Below are positions 1-4,567 of a stretch of 6,033 nucleotides of DNA, one piece after another. The DNA is taken from the NCBI GenBank assembly GCA_019322375.1, contig JAHWIP010000086.1, positions 1-6,033 of the forward strand. Direction: 5' to 3'. Under the pieces are notes generated by a model. That model had not been told where the DNA came from and made no database searches. It worked only from the letters and a program-made list of their open reading frames with translations. Source of the stretch: Candidatus Woesearchaeota archaeon (GTDB taxonomy: Archaea > Nanobdellota > Nanobdellia > Woesearchaeales > SM23-78). A program made the position numbers and the translations under genes. Within the stretch, counting starts at the first letter, position 1. Each line of letters opens with the position of its first letter.

Positions 1-149
1 ATGTGTCTGTGAATCAGGAAGCAGCTCATGAAATGATTGAGAAGTCAGGGCAGATGGGAGTGCCTGTTATTGATATTAACGGCAAAATCATTGTTGGGTT
101 TGACCAGAATGCAATTGAAGCTGAGCTAGAAAAAGGTGGCAAGGAATAA
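1..149 (+). CDS. Glutaredoxin-like thioredoxin-fold protein, C-terminal part (5' truncated)
   Basis: Only the last 48 residues are present; the frame starts at base 3 and the N-terminal CxxC active site lies off the left edge. The visible part has the hallmarks of small NrdH/glutaredoxin-like proteins: a helix followed by the stretch SGQMGVPVI, in which the Pro after Gly-Val is the conserved cis-proline facing the active site, then the beta-hairpin DINGKIIVGFD and a closing amphipathic helix. Such proteins are soluble thiol-disulfide carriers that reduce partners such as ribonucleotide reductase or peroxidases. Its stop overlaps the start of the next gene by one base (TAATG), so it belongs to the operon that follows. 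The disulfide reductase encoded at 298-582 is the natural candidate for re-reducing it, since a ferredoxin:disulfide reductase serves a glutaredoxin-like NrdH in Methanosarcina. Family assignment is firm; the physiological substrate is not known. Confidence 0.85.
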   Translation, partial: VSVNQEAAHEMIEKSGQMGVPVIDINGKIIVGFDQNAIEAELEKGGKE

Positions 150-301
150 TGGTTCAAAAAAAATTCTGGAGATGCACTGTGTGCAATGACATTCATTACG
201 GAATTTTAGGGCCTGAGATTTGTCCTACTTGCAAGGCAAAGAATGCTTATGTTGAGACTGAAGAAAAAGAAGCCGGGTTTGTGATGGGGTTAGCAAAATG
301 A
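149..301 (+). CDS. Small rubredoxin-like iron-binding protein (50 aa)
   Basis: This 50-residue protein begins MVQKKFWRCTVCNDIHYG and continues with PEICPTCK. The two pairs CTVC (Cys9, Cys12) and CPTC (Cys25, Cys28), an aromatic residue just before the first pair and Tyr-Gly after it match the single-iron Fe(Cys)4 fold of rubredoxin and the rubrerythrin C-terminal domain. The 12-residue gap between the pairs is close to that of the short rubrerythrin-type domain and shorter than in classical rubredoxins. It is probably a one-electron carrier; plausible partners are the superoxide reductase at 648-1028 and the disulfide reductase encoded next. Some archaeal disulfide reductases carry a rubredoxin domain fused to the catalytic chain, so this may be the split form. 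It overlaps the upstream stop by 1 nt and the downstream start by 4 nt (ATGA), implying translational coupling. A zinc ribbon is the main alternative. Confidence 0.8.
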   Translation: MVQKKFWRCTVCNDIHYGILGPEICPTCKAKNAYVETEEKEAGFVMGLAK

Positions 302-582
302 ACAAGGACGAAGTGATAAGAATATGGGAAAAATTTGCAGAAAAAAATGATTTTATGCTTAACCCTGATAAAAAGCATGTTGATGCACTTGCAGACGGTG
401 TATTAATGAATGAAAAGAATCATGGCTTAAAATTCTGTCCCTGCAGAATTAGGAATGGAACAAAGGAGCGAGACTTAGAACTGCTATGCCCATGCAATTT
501 TAAGGCTCATGAAACATGGAATAAGCAGGGAAAATGCTGGTGCGGCTTGTTTGTTAAAAGAGAAACAAAAGCAGAGAGGTGA
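298..582 (+). CDS. Ferredoxin:disulfide reductase, FTR catalytic (beta) chain family
   Basis: The 94-residue protein carries the signature of ferredoxin-thioredoxin reductase catalytic chains: CPC (Cys47, Cys49), CPC (Cys64, Cys66) and CWC (Cys80, Cys82), the last followed by GLF as in the plant enzyme's CHCMLF. In the family four of these cysteines hold a [4Fe-4S] cluster and two form the redox-active disulfide next to it. The enzyme takes single electrons from ferredoxin and reduces a protein disulfide in two steps. The spacing here is CPC-x14-CPC-x13-CWC, against x16 and x8 in spinach. The CHC histidine is replaced by Trp, a departure at a residue near the cluster. No variable (alpha) subunit is encoded here, as expected for archaeal enzymes. 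The start overlaps the rubredoxin-like gene by ATGA. Likely targets are the glutaredoxin and rubredoxin-like proteins encoded just upstream; this is inferred from context. Confidence 0.88.
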   Translation: MNKDEVIRIWEKFAEKNDFMLNPDKKHVDALADGVLMNEKNHGLKFCPCRIRNGTKERDLELLCPCNFKAHETWNKQGKCWCGLFVKRETKAER

Positions 583-583
583 T
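576..583 (+). promoter_or_regulatory. Strong Shine-Dalgarno upstream of the micro-ORF
   Basis: GAGGTGAT is fully complementary to the CACCUC-containing tail of archaeal 16S rRNA. It overlaps the end of the disulfide reductase gene and sits 4 nt before GTG 588. It is too far (64 nt) from the superoxide reductase ATG at 648 to serve that gene. Confidence 0.5.
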
Positions 584-587
584 TACT

Positions 588-635
588 GTGTGTTGCTGTT
601 GCGGGTGTAGAACAAATAAAAAGAAAAGAAAGTAA
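588..635 (+). CDS. Possible Cys-rich micro-ORF (15 aa)
   Basis: In the 65-nt gap between the disulfide reductase and superoxide reductase genes there is a short frame GTG...TAA encoding MCCCCGCRTNKKKRK: five cysteines in the first six residues, then a basic tail. What makes it more than chance is the sequence GAGGTGAT at 576-583, which matches the archaeal 16S anti-Shine-Dalgarno over eight bases and has no other start codon to serve; the GTG follows after 4 nt. The stop lies just before the Shine-Dalgarno of the next gene, so the peptide would fill the gap in a packed operon. A longer version starting at GTG 579 would overlap the upstream stop. I do not recognise it. It could bind metal or thiols, or act as a cysteine-sensing leader peptide for the gene that follows. 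Very short frames arise easily by chance, so confidence is modest. Confidence 0.4.
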   Translation: MCCCCGCRTNKKKRK

Positions 636-643
636 GGAGTGAT
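636..643 (+). promoter_or_regulatory. Shine-Dalgarno deciding the superoxide reductase start
   Basis: GGAGTGAT is the anti-Shine-Dalgarno complement GGAGGTGAT with one base missing. Its GGAG core (636-639) lies 8 nt before ATG 648. It overlaps the in-frame GTG 639, and ATG 642 is too close to it, so 648 is the supported start. Confidence 0.6.
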
Positions 644-647
644 GATC

Positions 648-1028
648 ATGACAGAACTAAACCAAATCTATAAATGCACTATCTGCGGTAATATTGTTGA
701 GGTGGTTCATGGAGCAGGAGGAGAGCTGGTTTGCTGTGGACAGCCAATGGAACTCTTAAAAGAGAACACTGTTGATGCTGCTAAAGAAAAACATGTTCCT
801 GTAATAGAAAAGATTGAGAAAGGAGTTAAGATAAAAGTTGGCTCTGTGCCTCATCCAATGGAAGAATCGCATTTTATTGAATGGATTGAAGTTATTGCTG
901 ATGCAAAGGTTCAAAGAAAATTCTTAAAGCCAGGCGACAAGCCAGAAGCAGAGTTCTGCATATGCAAAGAGCCAAAAGAGCTCACAGCAAGAGAGTACTG
1001 TAATCTGCATGGGCTTTGGAAGGCTTGA
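648..1028 (+). CDS. dfx: Superoxide reductase, two-iron desulfoferrodoxin
   Basis: This 126-residue enzyme reduces superoxide to hydrogen peroxide in the cytoplasm without releasing oxygen, the usual strategy of anaerobes. The N-terminal desulforedoxin domain has the Fe(Cys)4 ligands Cys10, Cys13, Cys29 and Cys30, at the same numbers as in the Desulfovibrio protein when ATG 648 is used, which supports that start. The catalytic domain has EKHVP (Glu47, Lys48, His49), HPMEESH (His69, His75) and CNLHG (Cys118, His121): the four His and one Cys that bind the catalytic iron, plus the Glu-Lys pair that controls substrate entry. Oddity: a two-residue insertion before TAREYC brings in Cys104 and Cys106 (FCIC), which I do not recall from well-studied members. 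Electrons normally come from rubredoxin, and a rubredoxin-like protein is encoded in the same operon. The 3' end runs into the Ogg2 gene with only 4 nt between them. Confidence 0.96.
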   Translation: MTELNQIYKCTICGNIVEVVHGAGGELVCCGQPMELLKENTVDAAKEKHVPVIEKIEKGVKIKVGSVPHPMEESHFIEWIEVIADAKVQRKFLKPGDKPEAEFCICKEPKELTAREYCNLHGLWKA

Positions 1029-1032
1029 ATTA

Positions 1033-1683
1033 ATGAAAAACCTAGCTAAAACAGTTAATAAGCTCAGAAAGAGCAAAGTAAAGAAAAAAATAAATAAAAA
1101 ACTTAAAATATTTAGAAGTTTTCAGAACAAAAGTAATAAAGACTGGTTCTGTGAGATGTGCTTTTGCATATTAACTGCTAATTCCAAGGCTAAGACTGCT
1201 ATCGCCATTCAAAAGGAAATTTCCGCCTTGGGATTCTGCACTTGGTGCCTTAGTGATTTACGAGGCGCTATTAAAAGAAATAAGCACAGGTTTCATAATA
1301 ATAAGGCTAAGTATATTGTTGAGGCAAGGAAGCATCTGGATATAAAGGACAAGATTAAGAAAGTGGTTAAACAGAAAGGGCAGCAAGGAGGACAAGCAGG
1401 TGCAAGGGAGTGGCTGGTAAAGAATGTGAAAGGCTTAGGATACAAAGAAGCAAGCCATTTCCTAAGAAATGTTGGTTATTTTAATGTAGCAATCCTAGAC
1501 AGGCATATACTGAACTTAATGAAAGAGGATAAAATAATAAAAGAAATATCAAAAGCAATGACTAAAAAGAAATACTTACAAATAGAAAAAAAGTTTTTGC
1601 AACTTGCAAGCAAGTTGGGAATGAGCTCAGCAGAGCTGGATATGTATCTGTGGAGTATGAAGACAGGGATTGTTTTGAAATAG
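1033..1683 (+). CDS. ogg: 8-oxoguanine DNA glycosylase/AP lyase, archaeal Ogg2 type
   Basis: The 216-residue protein matches the archaeal Ogg2 family (Methanocaldococcus type, about 207 aa). It excises 8-oxoguanine from DNA and cuts the abasic strand. The helix-hairpin-helix motif KGLGYKEASHFLRNVG contains the catalytic Lys138, which forms the Schiff base, and AILDRHIL supplies the catalytic Asp156. The N-terminal helices with FCILTANSKA and the C-terminal SAELDMYLWSMKTGIVLK also fit the family. ATG 1033 gives a typical length and clears the superoxide reductase stop at 1028; an upstream in-frame ATG at 1009 would overlap that gene and add eight residues with no clear ribosome site. The N-terminal half also has two CxxC pairs (Cys40/Cys43 and Cys69/Cys72), at least one of which seems additional to the family. 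Sitting last in a redox operon, it would repair guanine damage from the same oxidants the upstream genes remove. Confidence 0.93.
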   Translation: MKNLAKTVNKLRKSKVKKKINKKLKIFRSFQNKSNKDWFCEMCFCILTANSKAKTAIAIQKEISALGFCTWCLSDLRGAIKRNKHRFHNNKAKYIVEARKHLDIKDKIKKVVKQKGQQGGQAGAREWLVKNVKGLGYKEASHFLRNVGYFNVAILDRHILNLMKEDKIIKEISKAMTKKKYLQIEKKFLQLASKLGMSSAELDMYLWSMKTGIVLK

Positions 1684-1694
1684 AGGAAAAAAAC

Positions 1695-2153
1695 TTATTT
1701 AAAAAGATTCCACCAATTATGAGGAGTTCTTTCTTTTAGATAGGCTTGATATAACTTATCGTAACATTTCTTATATTCTTTCCATCTTGGATTACTTGAA
1801 GTTATTGAAATAATTCCAACTCCTCTAACAGGTGCGGGTTGTATTGCATATAGAAAACCTTTTTCTTTGGATCCTACCAGATTCGGAGCAGAAATCGAGC
1901 CAGAAATCTTGGAATTACTGCCCACCCACCTAAAGATTATTTTATCCTTTTTCTTATACACAAAGGCATGAAATAGGTGTTTATAATCAAAATATTGGGT
2001 TTCTACTTCAAATCTGTATATTTTATATGCTCCACTCCACAATTCTGCTACAGGAGATATAAGTGGATAAGACGCAGTTGCAGCTATTGCTGCTATCCCT
2101 ATTGCTCCGGCTGTGTTCTTTATTTTTTCCTTCAGAGTCTTTTGGGATTTCAT
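1695..2153 (-). CDS. Hypothetical protein with one N-terminal hydrophobic segment
   Basis: I do not recognise this 152-residue protein. It starts with a basic stretch (MKSQKTLKEKIKN), followed by a small-residue hydrophobic segment at about residues 14-36 (TAGAIGIAAIAATA...). That is either a single membrane anchor or a signal peptide with a possible AxA-type cut near residue 27. The rest is a soluble domain rich in beta-prone and aromatic residues (YRFEVETQYFDY, FHAFVY, IIFRWVG), ending with a Lys/Tyr-rich helix and NWWNLFK. There is one cysteine (Cys130). ATG 2153 was chosen over an upstream in-frame ATG at 2210 because a TATA box sits 26 nt before it and the longer form would run through the promoter region. 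It is divergent from the TrmB-type regulator and converges on ogg with only 11 nt between stops. It is a good candidate target of that regulator. Confidence 0.65.
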   Translation of the reverse strand: MKSQKTLKEKIKNTAGAIGIAAIAATASYPLISPVAELWSGAYKIYRFEVETQYFDYKHLFHAFVYKKKDKIIFRWVGSNSKISGSISAPNLVGSKEKGFLYAIQPAPVRGVGIISITSSNPRWKEYKKCYDKLYQAYLKERTPHNWWNLFK

Positions 2154-2175
2154 TGTAACTGTAGAAATAGAGAAA

Positions 2176-2183
2176 TATATAAA
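2176..2183 (-). promoter_or_regulatory. TATA box for the minus-strand hypothetical gene (leaderless)
   Basis: Read on the minus strand this is TTTATATA, centred about 26 nt before ATG 2153. Archaeal transcription starts about 25 nt after the TATA centre, so the message would begin at or within a base or two of the ATG. No Shine-Dalgarno is visible. Confidence 0.65.
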
Positions 2184-2186
2184 TCT

Positions 2187-2210
2187 TTGCTGTCGAAAAA
2201 CCGACAACAA
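2187..2210. promoter_or_regulatory. Palindromic operator between divergent promoters
   Basis: The arms TTGCTGTCG (2187-2195) and CGACAACAA (2202-2210) are inverted repeats, 9 bp with one mismatch, separated by AAAAAC. The inner TGTCG/CGACA is perfect. The right arm abuts the plus-strand TATA box and the left arm ends 3 nt from the minus-strand TATA box, so a dimer bound here would cover both BRE/TATA regions. The regulator encoded at 2240 is the obvious candidate ligand, but binding is inferred. Confidence 0.65.
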
Positions 2211-2218
2211 TATAAATA
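2211..2218 (+). promoter_or_regulatory. TATA box for the TrmB-family regulator gene (leaderless)
   Basis: TATAAATA is centred about 25.5 nt before ATG 2240, which predicts transcription starting at the ATG itself. The bases before the ATG (TATTATTAAGAGAAT) contain no convincing Shine-Dalgarno, in line with a leaderless message. Confidence 0.7.
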
Positions 2219-2239
2219 AGCGCGTATTATTAAGAGAAT

Positions 2240-2995
2240 ATGAACATAAAAAGCGTTTTAGAACAGATTGGGCTGAGCCAGGGAGAAATAAATGTTTATT
2301 TAGCTCTGCTAAAGCTAGGCTCTGTGAATGTTAACAAGATAAAGCTTGAAACAAAGCTGCACAGAACAACCATCTATGATTTTCTAGACAAGCTCATAAA
2401 CAAAGGGCTAGTTAGCTATGTTATAAAGAATAATGTTAATTATTACCAGGCAGCAGAGCCTGAAAAGCTTCTTCATTATACTAAAGAAATGCAAACCCGA
2501 GTAAAAAGTATTATGCCTAAACTTAAACATCTAAGAACTCAGCCAAAAGAAGAAGTGATAGTGGAAGTTTACAAGGGAGTTGAGGGCTTTAAGTCAGTGT
2601 TAAATGACATGCTCAGGAGCAAAGCAAATTTGGTATGGTTAGGTGTTGATGAAGCAAAATTCAATAAAACATTTTCAAAAATTATTATTAAGCAGCATGT
2701 AAGAAGGCAGAAAGAGCTAGGAATTCATGAGCGTTTGATAACAAGTGATAAAACAGAATGCATATACGACACTAAAACAGCCACTTATAGATACATCCCT
2801 GAAAAATACTTTGAACCAACACCAACAGCTGTATATGCTGACAGAGTAATGAATTTAATATGGGAGCCGCTCACAGCAATACTTATGAGAAACAAAGACT
2901 TGGCAAATAGTTATAAAAAACACTTTGAACAATTATGGAAAATCGCAAAAAAAGAGCCCCTTTCTAAAATACGAAAAATAAGGGCTGGTGAATGA
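2240..2995 (+). CDS. TrmB-family transcriptional regulator
   Basis: The 251-residue protein has the TrmB layout. Residues 1-75 form a winged helix-turn-helix: LEQIGLSQGEINVYLALLKLG, then the recognition helix around HRTTIYDFLDKLINKGLV (41-58) and a wing ending in YYQAAEPEKLL. A helical linker spans about 76-105, and a C-terminal domain from about 106 begins VEVYKGVEGFKSVLNDML, the typical opening of the PLD-like TrmB middle domain. It is shorter than sugar-sensing TrmB proteins (about 340 aa) and appears to lack the maltose-binding extension, so sugar sensing should not be assumed. No HKD phospholipase motif is visible, consistent with a regulator. It probably binds DNA as a dimer. The palindrome just upstream suggests it represses or activates both itself and the divergent hypothetical gene; the neighbouring glycolytic mutase gene is another possible target. 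Ligand unknown. Confidence 0.88.
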   Translation: MNIKSVLEQIGLSQGEINVYLALLKLGSVNVNKIKLETKLHRTTIYDFLDKLINKGLVSYVIKNNVNYYQAAEPEKLLHYTKEMQTRVKSIMPKLKHLRTQPKEEVIVEVYKGVEGFKSVLNDMLRSKANLVWLGVDEAKFNKTFSKIIIKQHVRRQKELGIHERLITSDKTECIYDTKTATYRYIPEKYFEPTPTAVYADRVMNLIWEPLTAILMRNKDLANSYKKHFEQLWKIAKKEPLSKIRKIRAGE

Positions 2996-3012
2996 TTACC
3001 TAATCAGTTAAC

Positions 3013-3020
3013 TTTTTATA
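3013..3020 (+). promoter_or_regulatory. TATA box for the phosphoglycerate mutase gene
   Basis: TTTTTATA is centred about 27 nt before ATG 3044. The bases before the ATG are pyrimidine-rich (AATCTTTTTT) with no Shine-Dalgarno, so the transcript is probably leaderless. The T-run at 3038-3043 may also help end transcription from the upstream regulator gene. Confidence 0.5.
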
Positions 3021-3043
3021 CTACCAAATCCTTAATCTTTTTT

Positions 3044-3706
3044 ATGAAAAAACATATCTACTTATTCAGGCATGGCCAGAGTTATTATAATAAAAAGCAT
3101 GTGTTTACTGGGTGGAAGGATTCCAGGCTTACGCCTCTTGGAGTTAGGCAGGCTAAGGTGATTGCCAGGAAGCTCAAGAACAAAAGGATTGATGTTGCTG
3201 TTCAGACCAGCTTGTCAAGGTCTAAGGATACTTTGAAACAGGTGCTTAAGTATCATCCTGAGTGCAAGATAATCATTACAAATGATAAGATGCTTGAGAG
3301 GAGTTATGGAAAGCTTGAAGGAAGGTCGCATGAATCATTTATTGAAGAAGAAGGAGAGGATTCTTACAAAACCCTTTTGCACTGGCACAAGATAGACCAT
3401 TTGCCTGCAAGGGAAAGAGAGAAATTCATCAAAAGAGTTGGAACAGCAGAGTATGACATTATACATCGTTCTTATGATGTTCCTCCACCTAAAGGCGAGA
3501 GTGTTAAGATGGTTGAGAAGCGAGTTCTTAGTTTTATAAAGGAGCTGCTTAAATTCATAAAAAGAGAAAAAGTTAATGTTGCTATTTCTGCTCATGGGAA
3601 CTCTATGAGGCCTTTCAGAAGATACTTTGAAAAACTATCTATCAAGCAGATGATGGAGCTGGAGAACCCCTGGGATGATTATTTTGATTATGTTGTTGAG
3701 GTATGA
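3044..3706 (+). CDS. gpmA: 2,3-bisphosphoglycerate-dependent phosphoglycerate mutase
   Basis: This cytoplasmic histidine-phosphatase-fold enzyme interconverts 3- and 2-phosphoglycerate in glycolysis and gluconeogenesis. FRHGQS (Arg9, His10) holds the phospho-accepting histidine; FTGWKDSRLTPLG is the GpmA-specific segment after it; Arg59 in TSLSRSKDT, Glu85-Arg86 in LERSYGKLEG and His184 in SAHGNSMR complete the site, at nearly the same numbers as the E. coli enzyme. RSYDVPPPKGES also matches GpmA rather than the broad phosphatases of the superfamily. At 220 residues it is about 30 shorter than E. coli GpmA; the sequence ends soon after the NPWDDYFDYVVEV strand, so the flexible C-terminal tail that helps close the active site is reduced. 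Many archaea use the cofactor-independent mutase instead, so this bacterial-type enzyme may reflect gene transfer. It seems to be transcribed from its own promoter. Confidence 0.92.
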   Translation: MKKHIYLFRHGQSYYNKKHVFTGWKDSRLTPLGVRQAKVIARKLKNKRIDVAVQTSLSRSKDTLKQVLKYHPECKIIITNDKMLERSYGKLEGRSHESFIEEEGEDSYKTLLHWHKIDHLPAREREKFIKRVGTAEYDIIHRSYDVPPPKGESVKMVEKRVLSFIKELLKFIKREKVNVAISAHGNSMRPFRRYFEKLSIKQMMELENPWDDYFDYVVEV

Positions 3707-3711
3707 TAAAC

Positions 3712-3719
3712 TTTAAAAA
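3712..3719 (+). promoter_or_regulatory. Possible TATA box for alaX
   Basis: TTTAAAAA lies just after the mutase stop, centred about 37 nt before ATG 3753. A start about 25 nt downstream would give an 11-12 nt leader, just enough to hold the GGGTGAG Shine-Dalgarno at 3743-3749. Low-complexity sequence makes chance occurrence possible. Confidence 0.35.
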
Positions 3720-3752
3720 GCAATGCCTTGTTCATTGGTTCTGGGTGAGAAT

Positions 3753-4469
3753 ATGACTGAAGTTTTATACCTGCTTGACTGCTATTTAAAAGAATTCGAG
3801 GCTAATGTTGAGAGTGTAAAAGACGACAAGTATGTTGTTCTTGACAAGACAGCTTTTTATCCTAATGCTGGTGGCCAGCCTTATGACACTGGCAAGTTGA
3901 CTGCTGAGGATGGAAAAGATTACAATGTTATTTTTGTTGCCAAGTTTGGCAATACAGTAAGCCATGAGGTGGATAATCCTGGGTTAAAGCAAGGCGACAA
4001 GGTCAGAGCAGTGATTGACTGGGACAGAAGGTACAGGCTTATGAGAATGCACACTGCTGCTCATGTTATATCCATTATTATTGAGAAAGATGCAAATGCT
4101 CTTATCACAGGCAACCAGCTGGGGCTGGACAAGTCAAGGATTGATTTTAATCTTGAAGACTTTGACAGGGACAAGTTTGCAGATTACATGGACAAAGCGA
4201 ATGAGTTGATTAAGAAAGGAGCAAAGGTTAATCTGTATCTTATGCCAAGAGAAGAAGCTTTGCAAAAGTATGAAAGGCTTACTAACCTTGCAAAAGGCTT
4301 TCCTAAAGAGATAAAAAACATCAGGCTGGTGGAGATTGAAGGAGTGACTATTGAGGCATGCGGAGGCACTCATGTCAAGGATATCAGCGAGATAAAAGGT
4401 GTTAAGCTGTTAAAGCTGGATAACAAGGGCAAGAACAACAGAAGATTGTATTATGAGCTGGTTGATTGA
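3753..4469 (+). CDS. alaX: Alanyl-tRNA editing protein AlaX (AlaX-M type)
   Basis: This free-standing homologue of the alanyl-tRNA synthetase editing domain hydrolyses serine (and possibly glycine) wrongly attached to tRNA-Ala. The N-terminal part contains the Gly-rich FYPNAGGQPYDTG (residues about 35-47), which marks the longer AlaX-M class able to edit Ser-tRNA-Ala. The zinc-binding catalytic core is HTAAH (His100, His104) and CGGTH (Cys203, His207), all four ligands present. Length is 238 residues, usual for AlaX-M. ATG 3753 was chosen because GGGTGAG lies 4 nt before it and MTEVLYLLDCYLKEFEANV is the usual family beginning. An in-frame ATG at 3723 would add MPCSLVLGEN, which does not resemble the family. 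No C-terminal oligomerisation domain is present. It follows gpmA by 46 nt and is the first of three translation-quality genes on this side. Confidence 0.94.
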   Translation: MTEVLYLLDCYLKEFEANVESVKDDKYVVLDKTAFYPNAGGQPYDTGKLTAEDGKDYNVIFVAKFGNTVSHEVDNPGLKQGDKVRAVIDWDRRYRLMRMHTAAHVISIIIEKDANALITGNQLGLDKSRIDFNLEDFDRDKFADYMDKANELIKKGAKVNLYLMPREEALQKYERLTNLAKGFPKEIKNIRLVEIEGVTIEACGGTHVKDISEIKGVKLLKLDNKGKNNRRLYYELVD

Positions 4470-4506
4470 TTCTTAATGAGGATAAATGCACACTAATTGC
4501 AAAACC

Positions 4507-4539
4507 TTCAACAAAAATCTAAAAACAGATTTTTGAGAA
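4507..4539 (+). repeat. A/T-rich hairpin downstream of alaX
   Basis: CAAAAATCT (4512-4520) and AGATTTTTG (4527-4535) form a perfect 9-bp stem with loop AAAAAC. A further TTC/GAA (4507-4509 with 4537-4539) can extend it across a small internal loop. It ends next to a second, unrelated hairpin. Confidence 0.5.
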
Positions 4540-4567
4540 TGTTTTGTTAAAAATACAAAACATTTTT
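4538..4567 (+). terminator. Hairpin plus T-run, possible alaX terminator
   Basis: AATGTTTTGT (4538-4547) and ACAAAACATT (4555-4564) pair perfectly over 10 bp with a 7-nt loop, followed by a T5 run at 4563-4567. Archaeal RNA polymerase stops mainly at T-runs and does not need a hairpin, so the stem may instead protect the mRNA 3' end. Confidence 0.4.

Noticed and set aside
639..647. Earlier in-frame starts GTG 639 and ATG 642 for the superoxide reductase
   Set aside because: Both overlap or crowd the Shine-Dalgarno at 636-643, and ATG 648 gives the same cysteine numbering as the well-studied desulfoferrodoxin.
1009..1032. Upstream in-frame ATG 1009 for ogg
   Set aside because: It would overlap the superoxide reductase C-terminus by 20 nt and add residues atypical for the family; ATG 1033 gives the normal length.
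1977..2334. Two plus-strand open frames (1977-2219 and 2113-2334)
   Set aside because: They lie antisense to the hypothetical gene, run through the promoter region or overlap the start of the regulator gene out of frame. Their composition is low-complexity Cys/Phe/Tyr without a recognisable domain.
3335..3595. Minus-strand open frame inside gpmA
   Set aside because: It is fully antisense to a well-supported enzyme gene, with no promoter, Shine-Dalgarno or domain.
4134..4373. Two minus-strand open frames inside alaX
   Set aside because: They are antisense shadows of the AlaX catalytic region with no family resemblance.
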